A stretch of DNA of 64,000 bases. It comes from Pseudomonas mohnii. Its GTDB lineage: Bacteria; Pseudomonadota; Gammaproteobacteria; Pseudomonadales; Pseudomonadaceae. Of the stretch, positions 36,862 to 46,176 are shown one piece after another (within the stretch, counting starts at the first letter, position 1; the number at the start of each line of letters is the position of its first letter). The notes under the pieces were generated by a model. It did no database searches, had not been told where the DNA came from, and saw nothing but the letters and a program-made list of their open reading frames with translations. The stretch lies in the NCBI RefSeq assembly GCF_900105115.1, contig NZ_FNRV01000001.1, forward strand, positions 4,262,501 through 4,326,500, written 5' to 3'. Made by a program: the position numbers and the translations under genes.

Positions 36862-39675
36862 ATGGAAATCGTTTTTCGCAGGACGCGTGTCCGCTCGGTC
36901 GCCAAGCGACTGTTAGCCGCTCTGGCATTGTGTGTCAGTGGCCCTGCCGTACAGGCTGCCGCATTGGCGCCACCCTCCAGCGTGACCTTTTGGTATGCCG
37001 ACGAGCCGCCGATCTCCGAGCTGGCCCAGTTCGACTGGTCGGTGGTCGAGCCGGGGCATGTGTCGGCGGGGGACGTCAAAACCCTGCGCAAGTTGGGCAG
37101 CCAGCCGTTTGCCTACCTGTCCGTCGGTGAATTCAGCGGCAACAAGGCGGCCATCGACAAGGCCGGCCTGGGCAAAGCCGTCAGCCCGGTTCGCAACGGC
37201 GCCTGGGACAGCCAGGTCATGGACCTCGCCGCGCCGGCCTGGCGTGAGCATTTGTTCAGCCGCGCCAAGGCACTGCAAGCCGAAGGTTATGCCGGGCTGT
37301 TCCTCGACACGCTCGACAGCTTTCAGTTGATGCCGCAAGCGGAGCAAGAAGCGCAACGCCATGCCCTGGCCAGTTTCCTGCGGGAGCTGCACCAGCGTCA
37401 GCCAGACCTGAAGCTGTTTTTCAATCGCGGTTTTGAAGTGCTGGCAGAGCTCGATGGCGTGGCAGCCGCCGTGGCCGTCGAGTCCATCCATGCCGGTTGG
37501 GACGCGTCCGCCAAACGGTATCGTCCGGTGCCCGAAGCTGACCGCCAGTGGCTGGAAACCCAGCTGCAACCCTTGCGCGCCAAAGGCATTGCGCTGGTGG
37601 CCATCGACTACTTGCCGCCAGAGCGCCGCGAGGAAGCGCGCAAGCTGGCCAAGCGTCTGCGTGAAGAGGGTTTCATTCCGTACATTGGCACCCCCGATCT
37701 GGATTCGATGGGCATCAGCAGCATTGAAGTCCAGCCACGTCGCATCGCCTTGATTTACGACCCGCGTGAAGGCGATGTGATTCGCAACGCCGGGCACACG
37801 CTGTTGGGCGGTCTGCTCGAATACCTGGGCTATCGGGTCGACTATCTGGCGGCTGACGAAACGCTGCCGGAGCACCGTTTCAGCGGTTTGTATGCGGGCA
37901 TCATTACCTGGATGACCAGCGGCCCGCCGCAGGACAGTCCGGCGTTCAATCGCTGGCTGGGCAAGCGTCTGGACGAACAGGTGCCGCTGGTGTTTTTCGC
38001 CGGTCTGCCGGTTGAAGACAAGCTGCTGCTCAAGCGCCTGGGCCTTGAACGCCGGGCACCTCCGGCCACTCAAGCGCTGACGATCACCTATCAGGACAAG
38101 TCGCTGCTCGGGGCGTTCGAAGCACCGGTGCAGCCGCGATCCCGTGACCTGAGTGCGGTTTCTGTGCTGCCCAATGGTCCTAAAGCATCGTTGCTGTTGA
38201 CTGGCGAAGGCGGCCAAACGTTTACCCCTGTCGCGGTAGCCAGTTGGGGCGGTCTGGCACTCGCGCCGTACATCCTGGAAACCAACAACGAGCGCAGTCG
38301 CTGGATTCTCGATCCGTTCGCGTTTCTCCAGGCCAGCCTGCGGCTGCCGGTGCAGCCACGGCCGGACACCACCACCGAAAACGGGCGGCGCATCGCCACG
38401 GTGCACATCGATGGCGACGGCTTTCCCTCGCGCGCCGAGGTGCGTGGCACGCCTTACGCGGGCAAACAAGTGTTGGATGATTTCATCCGGCCCAACCCGT
38501 TCCTGACCTCGGTGTCGATCGTCGAGGGCGAGATTTCCCCGCGCGGAATGTTTCCGTTTCTGGCCCGCGAGCTGGAGCCCATCGCCCGCGAGTTGTTCGC
38601 CAACCCGAAAGTCGAAGTGGCGACGCACACCTTTAGCCATCCGTTTTTCATGCAGCCGGAAGTGGCGCAGAAACGCGAAGGCTTCAATCCGGAATATGGC
38701 TTGAAAATGGCCATTCCGAATTACGACAAACTGGATTTCCGCCGCGAGATTTTTGGTTCGCGTGACTACATCAATCAACAACTGACGACCCCGGAAAAAC
38801 CGGTGAAGCTGGTCTTCTGGCCGGGCGACGCCTTGCCGTCGGCGGCCACGATCAAACTGGCCTATGACGCGGGCCTGAAAAACGTCAACGGCGCCGAGAC
38901 CATGTTGACCAAGGCCAACCCGTCGCTGACCGGTCTGAACCCGCTGTTGCGACCGACCTCGGGCGGTCTGCAGTACTACGCGCCGATCATCAACGAAAAC
39001 CTCTACACCAATCTCTGGAAAGGACCGTATTACGGTTTTCGCGATGTGATTGACACCTTTGAGCTGACCGACAGCCCGCGACGCCTGCGCGGCCTGCACC
39101 TCTATTACCACTTCTATTCGAGCACCAAGCAGGCCTCGATCAAAGCGATGAACGAGATCTACGGCTACATGCGCGAACAGCAGCCGATGTCGCTGTGGAT
39201 GAGCGATTACCTTGATCGCCTGCACGGTCTGTATCAGGCCAGTCTGGCGCGCACCGCCGAGGGCGACTGGCAGATTCGCGGCATGGATGCGTTGCGCACC
39301 GTGCGCCTTGATCCGCAAATGGGGTGGCCGGATCTGCGGCGTTCCCAAGGTATTGCGGGGGTGCGTGATGTGCCTCAGGGACGCTACGTGCACTTGAGCA
39401 GTGACCGTGCATTGCTGGTGTTGCGCCCTGACCGGGATTCACGCCCGGCCCTTGAAGAAGCCAATTTGCCGTTGCTGGACTGGCGTTACCTGGATGACCA
39501 ACACGTGAGCTTTTCGTTTGCCGGTCAAGTCGACCTGAGCTTCTCGGTGCGCTCGGCGAGCGCCTGCCGGGTCGAAGTGGATGGACAGCGTTTTACAGGC
39601 AAGGCGTCCGCCGGCCTGTGGACTTTTCAATTACCGATGAAGCAGGTGAGTAATGGTCAGCTCCTCTGCAACTAA
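36862..39675 (+). CDS. pelA: PelA, Pel polysaccharide hydrolase-deacetylase
   Basis: PelA is a periplasmic enzyme that both cuts and deacetylates Pel. The 937-aa product has a signal peptide (residues about 1-33) and an N-terminal GH114-like hydrolase domain with catalytic glutamate in VAVESIHAG (E207, equivalent to E218 in P. aeruginosa). A middle Rossmann-like region follows, then a CE4-type deacetylase with HIDGDG (D517, D519) and HTFSH (H589, H593), and a C-terminal beta-jelly roll. All known catalytic residues are present. pelB begins 23 bp before its end. Confidence 0.96.
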   Translation: MEIVFRRTRVRSVAKRLLAALALCVSGPAVQAAALAPPSSVTFWYADEPPISELAQFDWSVVEPGHVSAGDVKTLRKLGSQPFAYLSVGEFSGNKAAIDKAGLGKAVSPVRNGAWDSQVMDLAAPAWREHLFSRAKALQAEGYAGLFLDTLDSFQLMPQAEQEAQRHALASFLRELHQRQPDLKLFFNRGFEVLAELDGVAAAVAVESIHAGWDASAKRYRPVPEADRQWLETQLQPLRAKGIALVAIDYLPPERREEARKLAKRLREEGFIPYIGTPDLDSMGISSIEVQPRRIALIYDPREGDVIRNAGHTLLGGLLEYLGYRVDYLAADETLPEHRFSGLYAGIITWMTSGPPQDSPAFNRWLGKRLDEQVPLVFFAGLPVEDKLLLKRLGLERRAPPATQALTITYQDKSLLGAFEAPVQPRSRDLSAVSVLPNGPKASLLLTGEGGQTFTPVAVASWGGLALAPYILETNNERSRWILDPFAFLQASLRLPVQPRPDTTTENGRRIATVHIDGDGFPSRAEVRGTPYAGKQVLDDFIRPNPFLTSVSIVEGEISPRGMFPFLARELEPIARELFANPKVEVATHTFSHPFFMQPEVAQKREGFNPEYGLKMAIPNYDKLDFRREIFGSRDYINQQLTTPEKPVKLVFWPGDALPSAATIKLAYDAGLKNVNGAETMLTKANPSLTGLNPLLRPTSGGLQYYAPIINENLYTNLWKGPYYGFRDVIDTFELTDSPRRLRGLHLYYHFYSSTKQASIKAMNEIYGYMREQQPMSLWMSDYLDRLHGLYQASLARTAEGDWQIRGMDALRTVRLDPQMGWPDLRRSQGIAGVRDVPQGRYVHLSSDRALLVLRPDRDSRPALEEANLPLLDWRYLDDQHVSFSFAGQVDLSFSVRSASACRVEVDGQRFTGKASAGLWTFQLPMKQVSNGQLLCN

Positions 39676-42600
39676 CGCCTCAGTCACTAAAGGCAGTCGC
39701 CTGCTCAATCCATGGGCATTGGCGGTGGTGGCGGTCACCGTGGGTGGCCTGCTGTGGGCGACGTTCCAGCGCGAAGAAGTGTTCCAGCCCGATGGCCGTG
39801 AACCGGATGCCGTCTCGGCCAACTATGCCGAACTGCTGCTGACGGCCCACCCCGAAGACGATCGCCTGCGCCTGCAACTGATCGATCTGTTGATCCGTCT
39901 CGGCGATTACCCCAAGGCCCGTCAGCATCTGGAGAACTGGCCCAAGCCGAACCAGGAGTTACAGGCCTATTACCGGCTTGAACTGGATGCGCTGGAAGCG
40001 GCCAAGGGCAGCGATCTGATCACGCAGCAGGCGTTGGTCGAACGCTTGAAAAGTTTCGATCATCACCTGTTGCCGCTGCCGCAATTGCAAAGCCTGGCCA
40101 AGCTCGCGTTGAACTTGCAGGCGCCAGCCTTTGCCGCCAGCGTCTATGAAGAGATCGCCGCGCGTGATCCGCAGCAGCGAAGCGATGCCCTCAAGTCTGC
40201 CGCGCAGTGGTACCTGGCCGGCGAGCAACCGGGACGTGCCGCCGAGATTTACCTGGAGCTGAAAAAGGCCACCGAACAGGCGGCCGAGCGCCGTGAATAC
40301 GCGCAACTGGCGTTCAACAGCCTCCTGGCCTCCGGGCAGGGCGACCAGGCCGTGCAGGTGCTCGCCGATGAAGTCGACCGGCTGATCAATCCACAAACCG
40401 ATACGGCTTGGGTGCAGCAGGGCGTCGATGTGGCGATCGCGAGCAAGCGCTTCGATCTGGCGCAACGCTTCCTGCAACAATGGCGCGTCTTGCAACCTGA
40501 CGATCCGCAAATCCTGCAAAAGGATTTCAGCATGCGTCTGGCACTCGGCGATTTGCCGGGCGCCTGGAAAAGCGGTCAGCAACTGCTGCTCGAACATCCT
40601 GAAGACCCGCAATTACTGGAGCAAATGGCTCAGCTCGGCGAGTGGAGCGGCGAAACCGAGACGGCCCTCGACTACTGGATTCGCCTGCTGAAATTGCGCG
40701 AAGACGCGCAAACCCGTGAGCACGCCTGGCGCCTGGCGAGTCAGCAGTTCGACTTCGACCGCTCGATTCCATTGCTCGCCGAGATCATGGCGCAACGGCC
40801 GCTGACCGACATCGAGCTGGACGCGCTGATCTACGGCCACGAATCGCGAGGCACGCCGCAACAGGCTGAAGCCTGGCTGCACGCTTACCTGCGCAAGTAC
40901 CCCCAGCATCGCCTGGCCTGGACGCGTCTGCTGCAAAACCTGGAAAACACCGGGCAGTACGCGTCCAAGGCCAAGGTCTACAAGGACTACTCGAAACGCT
41001 TTGCCCTGACCACCACCGAACGGGTCGATTGGGTCGATACCTACCTGAAGCTGTTTGATAACAAAGCCGCGTGGCAGGTGTTGCAGGTCGATAACCGCAC
41101 TATCACCGATCCGAATTACTGGCGATCCCGTGCCGCGCTGGCCTGGGACCTGGAACTGGACGATGAACTGCAGGTGTCCCTGGAAAAAATGCTGGCGCTC
41201 AAGGGCTCGCTCAACAGCGGCGACGAGAGTCAATTGATCACCCTTTATCGCACCAGCAATCCCCGGCGCGCCTTGCAGTTGATGGTCGGCGGTTGGCAGC
41301 GCAGCCATGACCCGCAGCGCCTGGTCGAAGCGTTGCAGCAAGCCGAGGAACTGCAGGACTGGTCACAAGTGGAGGCGTTGCTCAAGGGTGCCGAGCAATA
41401 CCCGGCCGCTTACGGGCAGGCTCAAGTGTTGGCCGTGCGCGGCGCACTGGCCGTGCATAAAGACCAGCCCGAAGAGGCGCAGCGCCTGTATCAGGAAGGG
41501 CTGGCGCGATTCCCCGAGGACAACCTGTTTCGCGAGCGCTTGATGTGGCTTTACGTCGATCAGGGCAATACCGCCGAACTCAAGCCGTTGCTGACCCAAT
41601 GGAAAGCCCGGGCACGTGAAGACCGGATTTTGTGGCTACCGTTCGCCAGTGCCAGCCAGATGCTCGGTCGCGATAGCGAAGCGCTGGCCTGGTATCGGAT
41701 GTACCTCAAGACCAGTCCGCAGGATTGGCTGGTGCAAGCGGCCTACGCCGATGCGCTGGAGAGTGCCGGCTATCAGGATGCGGCCCAGCGCCTGCGCCTG
41801 AAGTTGCTGCGCAGCCCCGAGGTGGACAATGTCCAGCCGTCGTCCGGGCGCTACGGTATCTGGTTGCGTTTGATGGCCAGCAGTTACTCGCCGAAAAAGG
41901 CCCAGCACGAATTGCTGAAGTGGAAGGACGGCTCGCCGGCGATGCTGCAATTGTGGTTCGAACGGTTGCTGGCGCGTCTGGATGCGACCAACCAGGACTC
42001 GCAAAAGGACCAATGGCTGGACTGGGCGCGCGGTCAGGGCTTGAAGGTCGAGCGTTATGAGCAGATTCAGCAAGCGCTGCGTAGCCGTAACAACGAACAG
42101 GTCGAAACGCTGTTGGCCAGTAGCGATCTGAACCCGGCGCAACGCGCGCAGGCCCTCAGTCGTCTGGGTCGGCTGAACGAAGCCCTCGACACCAGCCTGA
42201 CGGCGCTCGGCGACGAGCAGCCGCAAGCGGTGCGCGAACAACTGCGTCGTCAGGCCGTGGAAATCCAGGAACGCACGCCGCAAGGTGCGCAGCTGTCGTG
42301 GCATGACCAGGATTTCGGCGGTCTCGCGTTCAAGGCGCCGCGCCTGGAAATTGCGCGCAACCTGGGTGATCAATGGTACGCCGATCTTGAGCTGGAACAG
42401 GGCGACTACAGTGGCGACGAGATCGAGCCATCGAAAATCGGCGAAGAGCGTAACGCTGCGCTGACCTTGCAACGTTCGGTGGAAAACGGCAGCTACAAAC
42501 TGTTCGCCGACACCAGCCAGCGCAAGGACGACGACCGCAATGGCCTGGGCCTTTCCCGGACCTGGCAGTTGGACGTGAGTGATGAACTGGAGACCGGCGT

Positions 42601-43291
42601 CGACTGGCATCGCAAGAGCGAAGACAGCGGCCTGATGCGTGCTTTCGGTCAGCAGGATCGGGTGTTCCTCGGGGGACGTCACAGCCTGACCGCTCGCGAT
42701 CAGTTCAGTTGGGAGGTCGCACAGCGGTCGTTTTCCACCCGTGCCGGTGACGACCTCGGCAATGGTCACGCGCTGAAAATGGAACTCAACCACACGCTGG
42801 AATTCGCCGGTCCCAACTGGACCGTGCGCAGCGGTGTCGACTATCAGAAAAACCAGGTCAAGGATAAGTCGCTGAATTACCTGTCCAGTAACTTTGGTGG
42901 CCCGGTCATCAGGGCAGCGCCTGTGCAGACGTTCGACCCTGATACGGGTTTGCCTGATCCGATCAATCCACTGGACATCGAAACCGTCACCGCCAGCGAC
43001 CTGCTGCAAAGCCGCTACGGCCAACTGTATTTCGGCAGTTCCTGGCGTCGTGGTCTGCCCGGCGCACTGGTACGGACCAAGCCGCAATACACCTGGCTGG
43101 TGGACCTGACGGCAGGCTGGCAATGGACGGATCAAACCTTCAACTACGGCATCAACACCGGGATTGGCGTTGAAGTGCTGGGTGACGACGAACTGGCCCT
43201 GACCTTCGGCTACCAATCCGCGCCACAGGGCGGGGATGGCAAGTCAGGCGGAACACTGGGTGTGAGCTACGGCGTGCGTTTCGGACGCTGA
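39653..43291 (+). CDS. pelB: PelB, outer-membrane export porin with TPR domain
   Basis: PelB carries Pel across the outer membrane and activates PelA. The 1212-aa protein (about 1193 in P. aeruginosa) has an N-terminal membrane helix (ALAVVAVTVGGLLWATF), a long alpha-helical TPR superhelix up to about residue 880, and then a beta-barrel domain with alternating hydrophobic strands (QLDVSDELETGVDWHRK, FSWEVAQRSF) ending in SYGVRFGR. Overlap with pelA suggests coupled translation. Confidence 0.95.
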   Translation: MVSSSATNASVTKGSRLLNPWALAVVAVTVGGLLWATFQREEVFQPDGREPDAVSANYAELLLTAHPEDDRLRLQLIDLLIRLGDYPKARQHLENWPKPNQELQAYYRLELDALEAAKGSDLITQQALVERLKSFDHHLLPLPQLQSLAKLALNLQAPAFAASVYEEIAARDPQQRSDALKSAAQWYLAGEQPGRAAEIYLELKKATEQAAERREYAQLAFNSLLASGQGDQAVQVLADEVDRLINPQTDTAWVQQGVDVAIASKRFDLAQRFLQQWRVLQPDDPQILQKDFSMRLALGDLPGAWKSGQQLLLEHPEDPQLLEQMAQLGEWSGETETALDYWIRLLKLREDAQTREHAWRLASQQFDFDRSIPLLAEIMAQRPLTDIELDALIYGHESRGTPQQAEAWLHAYLRKYPQHRLAWTRLLQNLENTGQYASKAKVYKDYSKRFALTTTERVDWVDTYLKLFDNKAAWQVLQVDNRTITDPNYWRSRAALAWDLELDDELQVSLEKMLALKGSLNSGDESQLITLYRTSNPRRALQLMVGGWQRSHDPQRLVEALQQAEELQDWSQVEALLKGAEQYPAAYGQAQVLAVRGALAVHKDQPEEAQRLYQEGLARFPEDNLFRERLMWLYVDQGNTAELKPLLTQWKARAREDRILWLPFASASQMLGRDSEALAWYRMYLKTSPQDWLVQAAYADALESAGYQDAAQRLRLKLLRSPEVDNVQPSSGRYGIWLRLMASSYSPKKAQHELLKWKDGSPAMLQLWFERLLARLDATNQDSQKDQWLDWARGQGLKVERYEQIQQALRSRNNEQVETLLASSDLNPAQRAQALSRLGRLNEALDTSLTALGDEQPQAVREQLRRQAVEIQERTPQGAQLSWHDQDFGGLAFKAPRLEIARNLGDQWYADLELEQGDYSGDEIEPSKIGEERNAALTLQRSVENGSYKLFADTSQRKDDDRNGLGLSRTWQLDVSDELETGVDWHRKSEDSGLMRAFGQQDRVFLGGRHSLTARDQFSWEVAQRSFSTRAGDDLGNGHALKMELNHTLEFAGPNWTVRSGVDYQKNQVKDKSLNYLSSNFGGPVIRAAPVQTFDPDTGLPDPINPLDIETVTASDLLQSRYGQLYFGSSWRRGLPGALVRTKPQYTWLVDLTAGWQWTDQTFNYGINTGIGVEVLGDDELALTFGYQSAPQGGDGKSGGTLGVSYGVRFGR

Positions 43292-43320
43292 TCATGGAAT
43301 TTTCTACGGGAGAAAAACGT

Positions 43321-43839
43321 ATGCAAGCAATTCGTAATCTGGGCCTGGCGCTGGCGGTCCTGTTCGTCGCTGGTTGCGCGAGCTTCACCGGCGACGCCAG
43401 CCCGAGCCTGCCGCGCACTGCGCAGTGGGGCATCGTGCCGATGGTCAACTATTCACAGACGCCGCAGGCCGGTGAGCGCAGCGAGCAAATCCTGCTTAGC
43501 GTGCTCAGCAGCCATGGTTTGCAACCACGGGTTTACCCGGCCAGCACCCAGGGAGAACAAGCGTTGATGGATGACAACGAGCGTCTGGCCGGCGCGCTGG
43601 ATTGGGCGCGTGAGCAGAAACTCGATTATGTGGTCACCGGCAGCGTTGAAGAGTGGCAGTACAAGAACGGCCTGGATGGCGAACCGGCGGTGGGCATCAG
43701 CCTGCGCGTGCTCGATGCGGACAGCGGTCGGGTGCTCTGGAGCAAAAGTGGCGCACGTGCCGGCTGGTCCCGTGAAAGCCTCGCGGGCACTGCGCAAAAA
43801 GTGCTCGATACGCTTGTTGGCGCCCTTCGGTTCGAGTGA
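43321..43839 (+). CDS. pelC: PelC, outer-membrane lipoprotein guiding Pel
   Basis: PelC forms a dodecameric ring under the PelB barrel that funnels the positively charged polymer. The 172-aa product has a lipobox FVAGC with lipidated C19, then PRTAQWGIVPMVNYSQTPQAGERSEQ. The start at 43321 is used instead of 43294 because GGGAG lies just before it and the resulting length equals that of the known PelC. Its stop overlaps the possible GTG of pelD. Confidence 0.94.
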   Translation: MQAIRNLGLALAVLFVAGCASFTGDASPSLPRTAQWGIVPMVNYSQTPQAGERSEQILLSVLSSHGLQPRVYPASTQGEQALMDDNERLAGALDWAREQKLDYVVTGSVEEWQYKNGLDGEPAVGISLRVLDADSGRVLWSKSGARAGWSRESLAGTAQKVLDTLVGALRFE

Positions 43840-43844
43840 TCGCA

Positions 43845-45209
43845 ATGAATTCTCCACACAAGGATTACAGCCTGGCGCCTCGCGCCAGCGGCCCGGTGTC
43901 TTGGCTGGAAACGTTCCTGGTGACAGGCCTGGCGATCGGCCTCGGCTTGTGGCTGACGCCGGAAGACCCGATGCAAATGCACGGCGGGTTCCCCTGGCCG
44001 ATCCTGGCGCCGCTGCTGTTAGGTGTGCGTTACGGATTTGTCCGCGGTTTGCTCAGCGCGGTGTTGTTGGTGATGGCGGTGTTCGCGCTGCGCTTCAGCG
44101 GCCATGCCGGTTATGCAGCGCTTGAGCCGTCCTGGATTGTCGGCGTCCTGGTCTGCGGGATGTTGGTGGGCGAGGTGCGCGATCTGTGGGAACGCCGACT
44201 GGAGCGTCTGCAGATGGCCAACGATTACCGTCAATATCGACTCGATGAATTCACTCGCGCCCATCAGATTCTGCGGGTCTCCCACGATCTGCTGGAACAG
44301 CGCGTGGCGGGCAGTGACCAAAGCTTGCGCAGCTCGTTGCTGGGCCTGCGCGAAAAACTGCGGGTGATGCCGGAGGAAGGCGATGCGCTGGGTGCATTGG
44401 CCGACCCGATCGTGGCGGTGCTGGGGCAATACGGTGCGCTGCGGGTAGCCGGTTTGTATCGCGTGGACGATCACGCCGGGCACTTGTTGCCCAAGCCGTT
44501 GGCGACCATCGGGGTCATGGGGGATCTGGACACCGAAGACGGTCTGGTCAAGCTGTGCCTGGAGCGCGGCGAGCTGGTGAGCGTGCGCCAGGAACTGATC
44601 GATGCCGGCGGTTCGGCGCAATTCTCGTCATTGCAGGCGTGTATTCCGTTAATCGATGCCGAGGGCCGTTTGTTGGCGGTGCTGGCTGTACGACACATGC
44701 CGTTCTTCGCTTTCCAGGATCGCACCCTAAGCCTGTTGGCGCTGCTGGCCGGGCATATCGCCGACCTGTTGCAGCGCGACACGCAGGTGCTGCAATTGGT
44801 CAATGCCGATGCGCAGCACTTCACACTGCAACTCAAGCGTTCGCTGGTGGACGTCGAGCAGCACAAGTTGTCGGCCGGCCTGTTCGCCTTTGAAATGACC
44901 CGGGCCAACGAAGAGCTGACACGCTTGCTGGAGCGCAGTCAGCGCGGTCTGGATTTGCACCTGCCGCTGCGCAACAACCGCGACCATCAGTTGCTGCTGG
45001 TACTTTTGCCGTTGACCAGCCCCCAAGGCACCGAAGGCTATCTGTCACGCATCAACCTGCTGATACACGAACACTTTGGCATTGAGAGTGACATGGACAG
45101 CCTCGGCGTACGGGTCATGCCTTTCAACCTGGAGCCTGGTGAACACAACGGGCTGCGTAACTTCCTGTTCAACGAGTGTGGTCTGAATGATCAGCAAGTG
45201 GCTGTTTAG
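43845..45209 (+). CDS. pelD: PelD, inner-membrane c-di-GMP receptor
   Basis: PelD binds c-di-GMP and turns on Pel synthesis. The 454-aa protein has four N-terminal membrane segments (about 20-110), a GAF domain (about 160-315) and a degenerate GGDEF domain without catalytic residues. The binding RxxD reads RGLD at R367-D370, and R402 is also present, the same numbers as in P. aeruginosa when translation starts at the ATG at 43845, which fixes the start over the GTG at 43836. It is the link to YfiN elsewhere in the window. Confidence 0.95.
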   Translation: MNSPHKDYSLAPRASGPVSWLETFLVTGLAIGLGLWLTPEDPMQMHGGFPWPILAPLLLGVRYGFVRGLLSAVLLVMAVFALRFSGHAGYAALEPSWIVGVLVCGMLVGEVRDLWERRLERLQMANDYRQYRLDEFTRAHQILRVSHDLLEQRVAGSDQSLRSSLLGLREKLRVMPEEGDALGALADPIVAVLGQYGALRVAGLYRVDDHAGHLLPKPLATIGVMGDLDTEDGLVKLCLERGELVSVRQELIDAGGSAQFSSLQACIPLIDAEGRLLAVLAVRHMPFFAFQDRTLSLLALLAGHIADLLQRDTQVLQLVNADAQHFTLQLKRSLVDVEQHKLSAGLFAFEMTRANEELTRLLERSQRGLDLHLPLRNNRDHQLLLVLLPLTSPQGTEGYLSRINLLIHEHFGIESDMDSLGVRVMPFNLEPGEHNGLRNFLFNECGLNDQQVAV

Positions 45210-46176
45210 CGGAGCCTTGTTGTTAGAGGCAGGCAGTTGGACCAGTCTGTGGGTGGACGTGCCCGAGGTGCAGCAACTGCTGGTGTTCACCCTCACTCAT
45301 GGCCTGGCCTGCGTGATGTTGTGCGCGGCAGTGTGGCTGCTGTTGCCGGCGCGGTATCGTTCGCCGCTGCCGTGGAGCCCGCTGTTCATTTTCAGCATGG
45401 CGTTCTTTGTCCCTGTGCTCGGCACGGTGGGCGTGGTCGCAGCGATTTTTCCGGCGCTGTACCTGCCACGCAAACGCGACAAACAAGCCTGGCAAGCGGT
45501 CGGCATTCCGAGCCTGCCATATCGGGCGCAACAGCAACTGCATAAACCGATTTTTGCCGACGGCGGTTTGCAGGACGTGCTGCGCCATGCGCCGGACCCC
45601 GATCAGCGTCTGGCCGCTCTATTGGCGACGCGACGCATGCGCGGCAAGGAGGCGGTACCGATCCTCAAACTGGCACTGGGCGACCCAAGCGATGATGTGC
45701 GGTTGCTGGCGTATTCGATGCTGGACAAACAGGAAAGTGACATCAACTTGCATATCCAGATCGCCCTTGGCCAGCTGAACGGCGCAAAGGGCAAAGCCGC
45801 CGGCGTGCTGCATGGCACGCTGGCGCGCTGGTACTGGGAGCTGGCGTATCTGGGGCTGGCGCAAGGCAGCGTACTCGAGCACGTGCTCAATCAGGCCAGC
45901 GAGCATGCCGAGCAGGGCCTGGAAGCGGGTGAGGGCGGTGAACTGTTTCTGCTGGCCGGACGCATTGCCCTGGAGCGTGGTGATATCGCGCGTGCCGAAG
46001 TGTTACTCCAGGAAGCCCAGGACAACGGTATGGGCGCGGCGCAGATTCTGCCTTTCCAGGCCGAGTTGGCATTCGAGGCGGGTCGTTATCGCGAGATTCC
46101 CGGGTTGCTGGCGAGCCTCCCCGAGAAAACCCGTCAGCGACCACCCTTCGCTGACCTGGTGAGGAGCTGGACATGA
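45187..46176 (+). CDS. pelE: PelE, inner-membrane scaffold with TPR repeats
   Basis: PelE joins PelD and PelF at the inner membrane. The 329-aa protein has two N-terminal membrane segments (about 30-85) and a cytoplasmic helical domain with TPR-like repeats (LNGAKGKAAGVLHGTLARWYWELAYLGLAQG and the later GELFLLAGRIALERGDIARAEVLLQEAQ). It overlaps pelD by 23 bp and pelF by 4 bp, consistent with tight co-translation. Confidence 0.93.
   Translation: MISKWLFSGALLLEAGSWTSLWVDVPEVQQLLVFTLTHGLACVMLCAAVWLLLPARYRSPLPWSPLFIFSMAFFVPVLGTVGVVAAIFPALYLPRKRDKQAWQAVGIPSLPYRAQQQLHKPIFADGGLQDVLRHAPDPDQRLAALLATRRMRGKEAVPILKLALGDPSDDVRLLAYSMLDKQESDINLHIQIALGQLNGAKGKAAGVLHGTLARWYWELAYLGLAQGSVLEHVLNQASEHAEQGLEAGEGGELFLLAGRIALERGDIARAEVLLQEAQDNGMGAAQILPFQAELAFEAGRYREIPGLLASLPEKTRQRPPFADLVRSWT

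Noticed and set aside
36913..39393. Long minus-strand ORF (826 codons) opposite pelA
   Set aside because: Composition is typical of antisense shadow translation (very rich in H, R, Q, A); no domain, and pelA on the other strand is fully supported.
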